The notes under the pieces: model-generated | Seen by the model: the letters and a program-made list of their open reading frames with translations, nothing else | Database searches by the model: none | Told to the model about the DNA's origin: nothing | Source of the DNA: Paragordius varius | Taxonomy: Eukaryota > Nematomorpha | Assembly (NCBI GenBank): GCA_964247055.1 | Contig: OZ176053.1 | Coordinates: 8,494,001 to 8,558,000 of the forward strand | Direction: 5' to 3' | Length of the DNA stretch: 64,000 nucleotides | Program-made: the position numbers and the translations under genes | Part shown: one piece after another, positions 47,169 through 62,100 of the stretch | Layout: every line of letters begins with the position of its first letter | Position numbering within the stretch: position 1 is the stretch's first letter

Positions 47169-50100
47169 TTATAAAGCTAAAACGGAGAAACATAATGGAA
47201 GTTTTGGCACTATGACATTAATTGTGTTTGACCATTGTCCGTTTTCTCGGCATTCAGCATAACGAGAACCGGTGTGTTCACTCATTTGATAATCTTGACT
47301 GTTACAATGATATACGATTTGAGTTCCTACTGCATAACTATTCTTATGTGTAGGTAATGATGTTGTCGCAGATGACATTTGAGGATTAATAATATCCTTA
47401 AAATTTATGTTTTGTGATTTAATTAATCCGCTTTCCCCGATAATTTTATGATATCCATTTGGAAGCAATGGTGGACTTGGGCAGGTTATAGCTATAAAAT
47501 AATTTAAAAATATATTATTAACTTTGGATATGTCTTACACAATGAAAGCATGAATTAGAAAACATTAATAAGAATTGAACAGCTATAAACTCGATTATAC
47601 ATTGAAAAGAAATACCCTTATATATGAGGGTTTTATGGCGTTGGTTTTAAGGCTTACAGATTACTCACAAGAATATTTTCATTTTTATGGTATTCGTTCC
47701 ATATAAAAAATCGCATATTTACCGCATAAAATCTCAACCAATTTATGTATTATATATTTTAACAAACTTATGTGTTTTTAATTATATGCTACAAATGTCT
47801 AACGTTTAAACCTGTTTAAATGCGCGAATGCCTTTAGTTAACTAAAAAAACCTAGATTGCTACAATATTAATTATTTGTGAGATTTATGCATCCAAAAAT
47901 TTTGAAAAATCAAATACTTCAATTTTATAACCGAATTTCAGCAAAAACATTTTTGCTTTTTTAAGGGGCGACAATGCCTGGAAGATATAAAAAATATTTA
48001 ATTTATTCAAATTTTCGTGATAGAAGCTAAGCATTTCGATCGTCTCAGATATTTAATTAAATTTGAAACGTTGTTCCCAGAATATAGGTACAACCTATTA
48101 AACCGATGTGGTATTCTTAAACAACACAAAAATACCCAATATTTGTTGAATATCGTGAAATTATTATAATAGTATATCTTGTTCATTGTACTCATGGATA
48201 AAATTCAAGTAATTAAAAATTACGTTGGCATTCAGGTGGACTTTTAGTCCACTTTCCATTCGTTTGACACATAATATGAGTTGGACCCTTCAGTAATGAT
48301 CCTGTCTCACACGAAAACGTAATATAGCTATTGATTGAATAATTTGTGTCTACGGCATAATCATTAATAATGAGATTTACGGTTTGTTGATATTGGGGTG
48401 GTGGACATCTAATGCCTAAAATGTGTATAATCGATTTATATAAACATTGGATATTCAATTTAGTAAATAGGGTTAGTTCTGACTTGTTATGTATACATTT
48501 ATGAAACTGCAACTTCTTTACAAAATATATTTTTTTAACTTATATTATCACGTAATATAACATAAAATTTTGGTACAAGTAATGAAAATTATGAAAATCT
48601 GAGATATTCAATTTTTATAAAATATTAAAAAAAAATTTAACCATTTAAAAGTATTAAATTTGATGATTGACCTTGTAAGATTAACTTTTTAGTTTCTAAC
48701 CGGTTCTCAACAATCTTTACTAATAAATATTTCTACCTAGTCAAGTTCTAGAGAACAATTTTTCAGTTAAATATATACTTTGACATGTTGGCATTACATC
48801 CGACCATTTGCCTGATTTTTGACATGTCAATTTATCAGTAGGATAAGGTTGATAATTTGCATCTTTACATTCTAACATTATTTCAGTTTTTTCAGATCTG
48901 GGAATCGTAGTACTCTCGATCGAATTTAAAACTTTTTTACCATTAATTGTTTTAATGATCATATAATCGGGTATTACAAGTTGAGTGCATTGAAGTTCTA
49001 TAAGTTTAAAATAAAATGTAATATTGTAAAGTCCTATCTAAAATATCAGATAAAGTATTAAATGGTGATTTCAAATTTTAATAGTTTAAAAAAAAATTTA
49101 TTTAGGTCTCCATATTTACGGTTTAGTTAGATTTAATGGTTATTTAAAAATAACTTTATTTATGAAAATTATTAGTTTACAGATTGCATGATTTAAAATT
49201 ATGTATTTAACTAGTTGAAATTACATCCCCCAATATTAAAAACGACTGCCTAATGTAAATGGCAATGTATCGAATTTCAATTCAATCGAAATATTACATC
49301 TGTAATTTGATCAATTTTTTCCATTAACAATGTTGAATTGGATAACAAATTGCCATATATTCTGTCACCTTTTAATAATTGTAAAAATTAACTAATATAT
49401 ATATAAAAATATATTTATATATATACACTCCAATATTACTGAAAAAAATCTTTATTACCAGAAATAAGTATGTTAATTGAGTGCGAATGACCATAAGGTG
49501 TGGAACAGGTATAACGACCGTTATCAATTAGGTGATTAGTTCCATTTATTAACAACGTGTAAAGTAATTGTCTTGGCTCCTGACTATTCAGGGAAAAGGG
49601 CATTAGTTTATCCAATCCGTCGAATTCTCTCCAATAGACGGGATAATTATTTCTATTTATCGGGAATAAATTTGTAATTATTAACAAAAATCAGAAATGT
49701 GGTAATAATTCATATTTTAAATTTAATATATTAACTTTGAATGGTTCCACGTCCAAACTGGGGATCCGTACAACCGAGGGAAATGGCAAAAAAGTAGTAA
49801 CGTTTGATGAGCGTTGATTATATAAGTCCCAAATTTATCAATTTGAGCTGGTTTCGGAGAAGTATAAATGCTTATTGCCGGAGTCGCAGGGATATCTAAT
49901 TACAATAAAACCTAATATCATATAAATAATACTAAATAAAATATTCCTAACCCTTTTCGATTTTTCATTTTTTGGTTGCGCATGAAAAAAAATAGTAAAA
50001 CGTGTATGAGTAACAGAGAAAAATTAAATATATTTTTTCTTACACGAATTATCGGCACTTTGGCGCAAGTCCTTACATGAAACATTGATGGAAATTTTTG

Positions 50101-53100
50101 AATCAATGATATTTCCATGCTTTTGAAAGGAAATTGGCAGTACAGGGATCCAAAATCCATCCCAACATTTCAATTGATTTGTAACTTCATTCATAATTAA
50201 TTTAAAGTGTCCAGGGTCCAGACATCTTATATATATTCGACTATTGTGTGGTAGTAAATGGGTCGAATTGTTACTAATGGGATAATTATCATTATTTTTA
50301 TAAATTAATAGTGTGTAGGGGAATTCTGAGGTTGAACAGTTTCTTGGTTCTATATATTGTCAAAATATTCAGTTACATGCCACAGATATAACCTGTTCAT
50401 CCTTTTTCCTTAAAAAACTGTCAAAAAATTACAAAACGCAAAAACTAAAAAACAAATTATATTATTTAACACAGCCATAACTTTTAATCATTGATTATTT
50501 GTAAGATACCTCATCGTTTTGACGATATGGAAATCGATAACACACCCAATTTATTCGTTTTAATATAATATAGAAAAAAAATCAAGGTTTAAAAAAGTAT
50601 AGCTGTCCTTTTTGAAAATATATTTGTTTTTTACGTTTTGTGGCTAATATTTTTACAGTAAAAGTTATTCTTACCGCATCGCTGGTTATTTTTGGATGCC
50701 TCCCATATACCAGATTTGCAGTAAAAGGTCCAATTCGTTTGTGACAATCCGAAGGCACATTTAACTCCTAAGCGAGATTTTTTAGGCACAGATTGTAGGT
50801 CTTTAATGTGATATACTTCCTTATTGTTGGCCAAATGTAATGACAAAATTTTTATGGATTTGTAATTTGGTATTTCATCAATATTGCAATACCCTAACGA
50901 ATTGTTACATAAACCAATTAGACACCCTTTGATTGGATAATAATTATTAGTTGCGCTTTATAAAATTATGACCTTTAAAAATGAAATCGCCAGCTCAATT
51001 GCTATTTTTGGCTTTAAATTACAGTATGAGTTTAAAATTTAAATTCACTAAACAATTAGAACTCACCCTCGAACAATTCAAATTCACCTCAAAAATAAAT
51101 TATCTGTTTTCGGGATAATATAACTCTTTAATATAAAATATATCTTATGGCTTAGTTTCTTATTTTTTCAGTAATTTTAAAAAAATTTTATTTTTTAAAA
51201 TATAAAAAAATATAGGTAGTTTTTAATCTTAAAAACACATAATTTATTTTAGGGTGAATTTGATCGAGGGTGAATTTGAAGTGTGAATGGTATATATTGC
51301 TATTTTTTTATTGAACAAATTGCTAGATAACATTAGCAATAGGATCGTGGGTTACGATTCTAGTAGTTATTAAACCAAATCTACCATTTGGCTGACTATA
51401 ATAAAGTGGAATGACAGGCATTTAATGCATGGTGTAATATAAACCAAAAGCAAGAAAAAGTAATAAAAACATTTTTATAATACACACCAACTTTAGCCAA
51501 TAACATTGAGTATAAAATAATCATTTTTTTCCCACCTTTTCCTCTTTCACAAACGGGTAGATGTTTTGGTATCCATTCACCATTCTCGCTACAAACAGTA
51601 ATAGAAGGTCCAATAAGATTGTAATTTGCTTTACAGGCAAATTTTAACTGTGAATCTTGTGGAACGCGTGAAGGCATGGATTCGCTTTGGTTTAAAACCT
51701 TTTTTGACAGTGTGGTTGAATTCATAAGTAGATATGGGTTTGTAGATTTGGGTATTGCGCATGTAACTGTTAATACGGATTAAGTATTATACAATTATAT
51801 AAATATAACTAATTCTTGAATTTATTTTGAATACATAATGGTTCATTATGCTAACTATCAATTTAATAAAAAATAAAATGTCTAAAAAAAATTTCTTTCC
51901 TCTCCTTTTTCCATGAAACTCTTTTGGTATATTTTATTTTTAAACGAAGAAATGATTATAAAATTGTCGATACTTAAAATACCCTAAAAATGGATCTTTG
52001 AAGTTGCTTAAAAAAATTTTCCATTTCAATTAGGCTTAGCCCACCTATAAAAAATTCAATTATTATTATTTAAAATTCGTTAGTTACTCAATTGACATTT
52101 GGGTGGTTCAGAATTCCATTTTGCCCCGTAACATGTAACGAAGGCATTTCCAACAAGTCTATGTCCGCTTGGACAAGAAAACTCCAAGACAGTCCCATGC
52201 GGAAATTCTTGTTGATCGTCCCGTAGAAATCGAAGCGTTGTTGAAAAGTTTTTAACAGAACAGCTACCTATGAAAGCAAAGGGTACTTAGTAATACTTAA
52301 ATGAAACTGAAATCGCAATTTGTATAATGTGTAATAAATTATAGAGTATAAATATGCACCAATTAAAATAGTGGATGTTAGTATAATATAAGTTAGCCAC
52401 ATTACTACAGATCTAAAATCGAAAAATGCATTACTCAAATCAAATAAATAAATGGACAAATTTTCATATATTAAAGCCATTATCAATTTTTAAAATTTGC
52501 ACAAACTTTAAGAACTTGGGTTGCACTATTTTTATCGCGAGTCTTAAATTATATAATAGTTTTGCTTTCCAATTTAAAATGTTTTTTGATTACTACGAAA
52601 ATCACCCATAAGATATTTATTTTTATTTATTTATCCAGAATAATGGTTAACTTTTAGCTTAGCCCTATAAGTCTCCGATTTTGAAAAAATTCACCTCTAG
52701 AATTTAAGCTATTAATGGTAAACATTAAATTATACGTTATAAGTAAAATTTTAAGGCTTTTATTTATGTTTCGCTTTTACCCTAATTAAGACAAAGTATA
52801 CATCTGTGAAGGGTAGTTTATACTTTATTTTTTTAAATTTATGTGTTATTTTCACTTAACCACTTCTCTACCATATGCTATAATATAACCAAATATATTT
52901 GTCATTATTCAAAAACGCCTTAACATTCAATTTTTTTAATATTAATTTAATATAAAAATGTAACCATATTTGCAAAGAGCCGACGTCAAGGTAGGTTTCC
53001 ATTGTGAAAGCACGCATGAATAATTCGAAGTGTTACTAGCTACGTAATATCCAGGGTTGCATTTAAGGCTTATAGTTTCACCATGTTTAACTGAAACTGA

Positions 53101-56100
53101 TAATCCGATGGGAAAATTGTTATGTGCGAAATACCCATTCGAAACGGTTGTAATCTGACAAGGTTCTTTAGTCAAAAATATATTTGTCAAATAAACATTT
53201 AATAATTCCAATTAAAAATAGCAAAATAAGTTGAAATTACATTAAACTACTATTGTTTTTCGACCCAACTGATTTAAAAATATAAATTGAATTTCCTCCC
53301 ATATTAGCATAATAATTCATAATGAAGCTTAAAATACTTTTTATTTTTCATAATTATTAGAATATTAATTATATAAAAATTTGGATAAAAAATATATATT
53401 AATAGGGGACAAGTTTACTTGGTATACAGGTAGGCCAAGCGGGTTCCCATTTACCCTGAATGCACTGAACAAGCGAGGAATTCACACTAAGAACAAATCT
53501 ATCATCGAGACAAGTAACTTCCACCAACGTTCCCTCCGTTCTAAGATTTTGTTCCAATTTATTTGTTTCAATGGAATAATTTATGATTAAATTTTCACGT
53601 TTAATTACGCTAAGATTTGAAGTCGGTTTTGTTAAGTTGGGCGTCAAGGATACGTTTATATTGGTAATGTTAGGGTCCAGTGATGTTTGACGGAAAACCT
53701 TAACTCTTTGTCGGTAATCCGATAGGATTTGTGGGCAGAGATCTAGTGAAAAATTGGAAACGCATATTACATTTTTCAATTTATACAATACAATACATAT
53801 TGTACTAATATCTTTTTCCTATTTTTGTTTGCATGAACTTCCAAAATAAAAAATATTTTATCGTACCAGAACTACATATAGGTTTTTCGGGTGGCACCCA
53901 TTTCCCCATAACACATGTGGAACCGGTGGGACCGTCACTTATGTAAAATCCTTTGTTGCATTTGTAAGCTATCTGTCGTCCATGTTGTACATTACTGATG
54001 TATTCTCGGTAATCATACTCACCAAAGGCTCCAACCAACAAGATTTGACCGTCTTTTAGACTTCCCGGGAAGGTGCATACAACTTTAAGAAATAGTTAAA
54101 TATATAACATTAAATTTGATTAAAAAATTAGTTTATAATCTGATTTGGAAAATAATTGTATTTTGCAGACAAAAAATCCTGCTTGAACAGGAGTAATTTT
54201 TAAATAGAGATATAAAACTCCCGACGCAATCTATATAGACAAAAAGAATGTTTTAACAAACTATATGCGCTTATTTTGAAATACAAAAAGTATAATTTAT
54301 AATATTGAAGTTTATTAATAAGGCACAGCTTAACCTAAAGATAATAATTCAAATTATATACCGTTTTTACATTCGGGCGTGCTGCCGACCCAACTCCCAA
54401 ATTTGCATTGCAATTTATCTTTACCATCTTGCAGTTCGAATCCTGGGTCACAAATGTATTTTGCTACAGTTCCCCAATCCGTTTTAACCAGGATAAAACG
54501 ACCATTTTTAAGGCGAGGCGGTAAATCACCGCAAGGAACTAAAATTGTATTATGCAGAAAATTGTTAATTTTGTGATGATTTATATTTGTTTATATATAG
54601 GCTAAATTTGACCAGTTATGTATTTACTCATGCATTTATTAAAGACCTTGTAACATTTTTAAAAATCAACCTAAATTTAATTTAAAAGGCAATTGGTATA
54701 TAATCGTTTTTTATTTATTTATATAATAAAAATAATACAGTTAAAATATAATTTTTTTAATTTATTTAGTTACATGTGGTTATAATGACTGTTTATAACC
54801 ACGAAGGCATTAAAAGTGGTCAAAGCGGTCTTTAGACTTGGCCAATCAAATCCCACTCATAAGATTTCACAATTTCGACCTATTTGTATAAATTTTTTCC
54901 GATTTACCGTTTATTTAGCCTTATTTCTGTTTTTATGCTTCCAGCCATGTTCATATTTGGGACCAAAGGTTCAGAGAACTTATTTAAAAATTATTGTGCT
55001 AATATCATTTCAAAAGTGTGTGAAAACCTGGTCAAAACCTGGATCGCATCTTAATTCGGGCGTAAAGTTTCCATTTAAGCAAATCGAAGTTTTCAATAAT
55101 TCGGATTTCTTTACTTCCGTTTTGTTTGATAGTATTGACGCATTTCGACTCCGATTTGTGGAAGAAACTGGAGAAATGCAGTAGAAATTGACATGTTCTC
55201 CATGTTTAATAACCGTGCCCTCAGTGTGATTGTAAAGTTTGTGGACCCATGGTTCGATCGGTATCGTGCAATATTCTAAATTATGATTACAATTATGAGA
55301 TACTAAACATTCATCTTGTTCGTAAAAGGTAAAAATGAAAAAGTTAAGGAAATGTATGGATTTGGCTCATAATTAAGATAAATATATTCAAGAGAATGCA
55401 AATTATTTAATATGGAAAGTATTTTATTACCTAAGATCTAATTGTAAAACACAACTAATCATATATATAAATAGAATTATATCTGAAAATTATTGAAAAA
55501 CTATTTTTCGCCTTCATCTTTAGTGACATACGTGCTAAATTGAATTTAGGCCAGAATTTACCATGTCAATTGATTAATAATTTTTATGGGTCCTTGCAAC
55601 TAAAAGTATTAACATATATTTAATACTTTAAACATGTATGACTAGGGTCAAATTTCATCAACAAAATTTTTCGCAACACTACGGTTAGAAGGAATTTAGT
55701 ATCTATTTAAGCCTTTTCTAGAAAAATCAGTGTCTAAATTTATGTTCATAGTATTATAACGAAAAATAATTAAGGATATTCTTCTTTTCTCTCGGGTATA
55801 GTTTGCATTTATATTAACTAATTATCATTTGCATCTTTGTTTTCAATATTCATGATGTGTGCTAACAAATTTCGTGATTTACGAAACTATATATAGTTTA
55901 TATACTCCAAAGAAAGGAAAGTTTTTATATGTATATAACCAAAACAATTAACAAAGTAGTATAAATCAAAGTAAAAATAATAACTTAAACAAGAGGGTAA
56001 AGGCCACACAGACCAATTTCCATCCTTTTGGCAATACATATGATTTGAGGTAGGTAACACGCCTGTTGAATCGTGTAAAAAACTGTCTCTTGCACACTCA

Positions 56101-59100
56101 TACACGGCCTTTGATCCTATGGATGTCGTGTTAAATTTTATTTCCCCATTCTCTATTGTTCCAGGGTGTGAACACTTGATTTCTAAATGCATATATAAAT
56201 TTAAATTCATATAATTATCATTTTTTAATATTATGAGTATGCTAAGACATGCTCAAAAAAGAATAAATTGACAATGATATAAACCACATTTCAAGCAGGA
56301 ATAAACACCAAATATATATTATATCTTCCACCATTTTAAAAATAATGCGAATGCATTTTATCAGGATTGCATAATTAGTGTCACAAAAAATAACCTTGGC
56401 ATATCGTCATAACTGTATTGCTGTTATTATTATACTGGGATGTTAATTTTGTAGGTTTGGAATCATTTTCAACCATATTTCCATTATAATTATAAAAATT
56501 GTTAAAGAGCGGAGGATACCATATGCCTTTTTCTGTGCATCGATGTGTTTTTTCAACACCTCTTGCTAATTGAAAACCCTGGTTACATTCAAAACTTAAG
56601 GTGTCACCATAATTAACACCTTTGAAAACGATACGTCCATGCTTTATGCCAGAAAGTAATTTACTATCCCGGCCACATTGTATAGCTAAAATAAATGAAA
56701 AAAAAAACGCTGAATACCAATACTAAATATATGAAAATAGCGTCAGTGTTAGATAATTTTTTTATTACTGCTAATTACTTATTTATACATATTAGTATTT
56801 TTAAAAAATATTAAATTTTAAAAACCAGCATGTACTTAGAATTGGTTGAATAAATGTAAAATAAAAATATACATTCGAATAGTTAATAGGGAATCTGAAT
56901 TCTACTTATTTGAAATTTTTAACAATTCGATTCATTTTGATATATCAAAAAGGTAGGGATATAAAATAGTTTAATAACTACATCAATCGGTTAAAGTCTG
57001 AAAAAAAACATAGGTAATCCGCAACGCTACCAATTTTTTTCAATATAAAGAAAAACTTAAGTTGTCAAATTGATTCTCCTTGAATAAATCTTAATATAAT
57101 TGATTTAAATTTTGGACTAAAACCGGTTCCGATAGCCTTATATATTATTTAAAGATTTATATTAATTTACGCAAGCAATTTGGATCATTGTAAGACCATT
57201 GTCCATTGGCTTGGCAAAATCTCTGTTTAGGACCATGCAATCTAAAGCCTTTTTCACATTCATACATAATGCGATGAGGATAAAAATGGTAATGACCCTT
57301 GATGATTCCATGATCCAATTTTGGTTTTGGACATTCTTTTGCTATATGTTTAAACATATGAGGTTTTTTTACTTTGAGTTTTATTTGTGACGTAATTAAA
57401 CCAAAATTATAGACTTAATTAGGAGTTCGAAAAAAAAATTCGCCACAAAAGCGAAATGAACGTAACCATAAAGCGCTAAACAGCTGATTATAATTTTAAA
57501 TATTTTTAAAAAGGTAATAAATTTTCAAATATCGAAATAAGTAATAAAATATCATATATCAATTGCACTAGTTTCTAATAATAATTACCTGTACTATCCC
57601 TTATAAATTCAATCATTTGTGTCCATATGAAGTCAAATAATACTAAAAAGGCAAAATATGCTAAATCAAATTTCTTTGAATATCATTTAATTAAGCAAGC
57701 TATATAAGTTGTGATTTCCAAATGTCATACTTTTATTTTAGATCTAAACTCTTACACAATTATGTTATTTATTATGTTACCAACCTAAATAATTGACTAT
57801 TATTTTTGATAGCGTTAACAGTCACTAGTAAATATCAAATAACAGAAAACTGTATTTAAAATCAACAATAAACAATCATAAACTAGATTCGAGACATCGT
57901 TATTATAAATTATGATAAATTTTGATGAACAAAATTTCATTTAAAATGATTATAAACCTACTATATATTAAAACTTACGCAAACATCGGAAATTTAGTTT
58001 TGTCCATTCAAGCGAATGCTCATTTTGTGTTAAAGTTTTTATTAAATTTTGTTGGTTGTGATAAAAATGAGTATCTCTTCGAGGTGGCCATTGTTTAATT
58101 TGGTTTTGACAATGTGAAATCATGTAAAAACTCCGATAATTTGATCCCCCGATCTCATTTGTGGGGATAATTCCTTCTGGAGTTACTGGATAAAAACCTT
58201 CTCTGCAATGGTACAAAATTTGAGAATGTTTTGGAAAATTGTATCGCTGCCTTTTGGCAAGTTTATGAGAGTGTTCAGATGTATTATCCATTTTTTTATT
58301 GTTAATTAATACGAGAGTTCGATGTTTTCGATATTTTTGCACAATGAAATTTTTAAATCCGTTTCCACATGTGTGTGAATTGTTTGTCTCTTTAAATGTT
58401 TTCCTACATACTGCATCATTAAAATGATTCGGTTCGATTTCTTTATCGGTTGTCTTTACTTTATGTTTCTTGGACCTTTTGTGAGGGCCAGGTACATATG
58501 GTGCCTGTATAATGGAATAAAAAGCGTTTGCATAGTTTGGCGGTTCTGGACAATATGCTACAATCGTATAGTAAGAGCAAATTAATTTTGTGTACTACAT
58601 ATCAAAGAGTTTATACATTTTTAGTGTTTTTTTTGTCAGGGTTTTATCTTGTAACGTATTTTGAAAGTTGTTTTAAAAAAATATCATATAATATGTTAAA
58701 TAGAAAAGTAATTTTTACCGTTTGTGAAATTTCTAAAACTTATATAATTTATAAAGCTCCCAAATCAAAACAACAAAAGCTTATTTATCTGTAAACCAAC
58801 AATAAACGAAAACTTTTTATATATTTTAAGTCTTATTTTACTAAAAGTATAGGTAGCATCAGTTAAAACAGCCGATAACTCAGAACAGTCATATTATATA
58901 TTTAACTAATCAAAAATTCCTGATCGTTGCAAAAAAAAGTTTTGTCGGACAAATCTTAAAGGATTTTTAATTAAAAGGGCTTTAGAAGACATATCCAAAT
59001 TAAAGTCGAAGCTTTGGTGATTTTTGGGACCTCTTAAAGAGAAGGGTAGTAACCGAAAAGGTAATGAAGCGTTATTGCTAAATCTTAATTACAAAACTAT

Positions 59101-62100
59101 TTAAATGCTTATTTAAATCGGTTTACTCGAGGTCAACCCATATAATCTTATTATCGAAGAGTGTAATAATAATCAAATATTCAAACAATCTAAAAAACTT
59201 GAGCTTTAAGTTTTATATTTTTCTCAATTATTACACAAAAAAATTATCCTATCAACTAAAGGCGAATCTAAAAATGCTGAAAACGATGGGATTTATGAAT
59301 ATTTATAAGATTATTTTAGGGTCATTTGCTTTGGGTTTGACTAAATTTATTTGTTAATACCTAATTATTTCTTATTATGTAAAAATCTATCTGGTCACTT
59401 TAGGCTAAACCTAGTTTCAAATGATAAATTGTGTATTTTTATGGATTTTACTTTTTGACGAAATGATATACCAATTTTTTATACCTAAGTCCAAAACAAA
59501 AATCTTTTAATATTTTGTGATGAAAGAGGTTCTCATCTCATCATCGATTTTTGCATTTATCAACATCTTATTATCACTTTATATTATAATGTGTGATCCC
59601 CTTTGGGAGATTATCTATATATCGTATTCTATACATATAGAATACAATATTTCAACTTTTTTTATTTCAACACATTCTAGGAAATTACTTATTGGTGTGC
59701 TCTCTTCTATAAAATGGAAAAATTTGAATGATATAAAGAACGACATAACAGGTTAAATATACAGATCATTTAATAATCTAAATATTTAATATTTTCAATA
59801 TTTGCCCTTGCATTGCTTGTCTAACCGAATAAATTAAAATTTCATTTTTCCCCATATATTTCGGCTAAATATGTCTGTTACAAAGGGTGCCAGCGTACAA
59901 TATTTAGATCCCTAAAATATTCATTAAAAAATTTTATGATCTTTATAATATGTTTTTTATTATCATTATCATTCATGTAAAGATAGTTTTAATCGCCATG
60001 CCTCAAATTATATTGATAATATTGATATATTCATAAAAACCAAATTGGCCAAAATAATAATGTTATAAGGGTTAACCCTTTTCCAAAAACATAAAATTAT
60101 CTATTTTTATAATGGGAAAAGTCTAACTATAGGTTAATTACTTTAACAATGTTTTTATTTTTTTATCCATAAACTATTGGGACACACTAATATTCTTTAC
60201 CAATATTGATATAAAATTAATTATATATTTGTCATAATTTTTATGGTTCATTACATTTTTTTTCGTATGTGTGCGAAATAGATTATTAACACCAATTTTT
60301 TTTTAAGTTTTGTCCCCTGCATAATGTATAATTTTATAGTATATAATTATTTGTAATTCAAATTCCTTATCTTTCAACTAAAAAGAAAGTATTGAGGTCA
60401 TCCCTACTGGGGATTGATTAACTTGATAATTAGAGCATATATATACTATATATATGAAAAATAATGAAATTTAGAATAACTCTCTTATAATTAATTTTTT
60501 AATATGGTGCGAAATATTTCATCACATACATACACATAATTAATTTATACACGACGCAAAAATGAGAATGTCGCTACAAAAATTATGAAATATAATAATG
60601 GTTAATACAATTATAAAATCTTTTTATATATTAGTTTTGATTACCAACTCACCTAACCAAAAGCAAAAAATATTTTGTATTAATCATTGCAAAATGAATT
60701 AAAACTAATTCGAAAAAGTTTTCAACACTAAAAAATGAATACATCTTTCGTCTTTCAATCAAATGTAGGAATGGGTATTTAACACAAAAATTAATAACAG
60801 GTCTGACTGCTAATGAAAGCATCATTTATGTTTATCAGTCAATTAAATACAACAATATTAATTAGCACCTTATGTTTTATACCATTTATTATTTTTTATA
60901 TGTCATGTAAAAAATGGTTAAAATATTTGACCAATAATTTTATAAGCTCGAGTGCTTTACCCATTTTTAAAGTTTGATTTATGAGATGCAGTTATATTAC
61001 ATTTGAAAACATATAATTAGTCAACCATTGAGATGAATGATAATTTTGCCATTTAGAAATTATTAAAATTAAAATTAGCTCAGTTATAATTTTTATGCCC
61101 CAAAATATGGTTACAGGTTTGGGTTAGGTCTATGTTAGCGAGCGCTCTTTCGTTGGACAAAAAAATAGGTTACTTTGACGCTATTTGTGAAGATTAACAC
61201 TAAATAAAAGACAAATTTCTTTATAACCTTATTATACTGAACTAACCACAAAATAAAATGAATATTACTAGATTTTAATATTCTTTGTTCGTACACACGG
61301 TCCATAAAAACCAAACAGTTATGCAATGATGATATATAAATTATTTTTACAGCTAAAACAATATTTTTTTATTACATGATATAAAACAAAAACAGAAAAC
61401 ATATAAGGAAGCAAACTAAATTATGGACTTGTAAATTAGTTTAGGTTAAAGAATTTTTGAACACTAAATTTTGATATTAAAATTCCGAATCCGTTATTAT
61501 ATACTGCGATATGGCTATAAAAACCATCGGTTTTGGCAAATTTTTGCAATATAGTTTTTGTGCCTCTTAGGCAGCTTGTTGTGTTTTTGAAACAAATTAA
61601 CTGGTGAAATTCAATCTTTTAAAATGTATTATAGGTAATTAATTCTAAAAAGACTTAGACATATTTTCATTATACCTGTATCCTTTACATGCTTTTTATG
61701 ATGTTGTGAATATGAATACGTAATAGGTAAATTACTGCTCATTTTAGGTGTCAAATGAGATGTTTTACGTAAAAAATTATGCTTTAAACTATAATGAGAT
61801 GTGGTGACTGATTTTTTAGGCGATTTCAAATCAACTCTAAAATTTGGTATTTTTGAATCGATGGTGCTAGAATAAGTAATCGGTTTCAGACTAGTAGCTT
61901 CATGTTCGCTCTGACTTTCAATCATAATTAATTCGCCTGAGAGTGTCAAATATTGAAATGTGTTTTGTTGTGCATTAGTTTTATCTTTATTAGTTTTGTA
62001 ATAATTTATTTCCGACGAATAAGGCTGCCTGTCTTTGGGAGATTTAAACGAAAGTGAAATCAATGAATCATAAATTAGTTTATCCAATTCCAGTATGATG

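Noticed and set aside
54816-55184. 122-codon plus-strand frame
   Set aside because: It is antisense to a CCP-type exon (55039-55314) of the minus-strand gene and extends into its intron.
61135-61326. CRISPR, prokaryotic operon or RNA-gene signals anywhere in the window
   Set aside because: None seen. Gene structure and families are animal throughout; no tRNA or rRNA signatures were recognised by eye.
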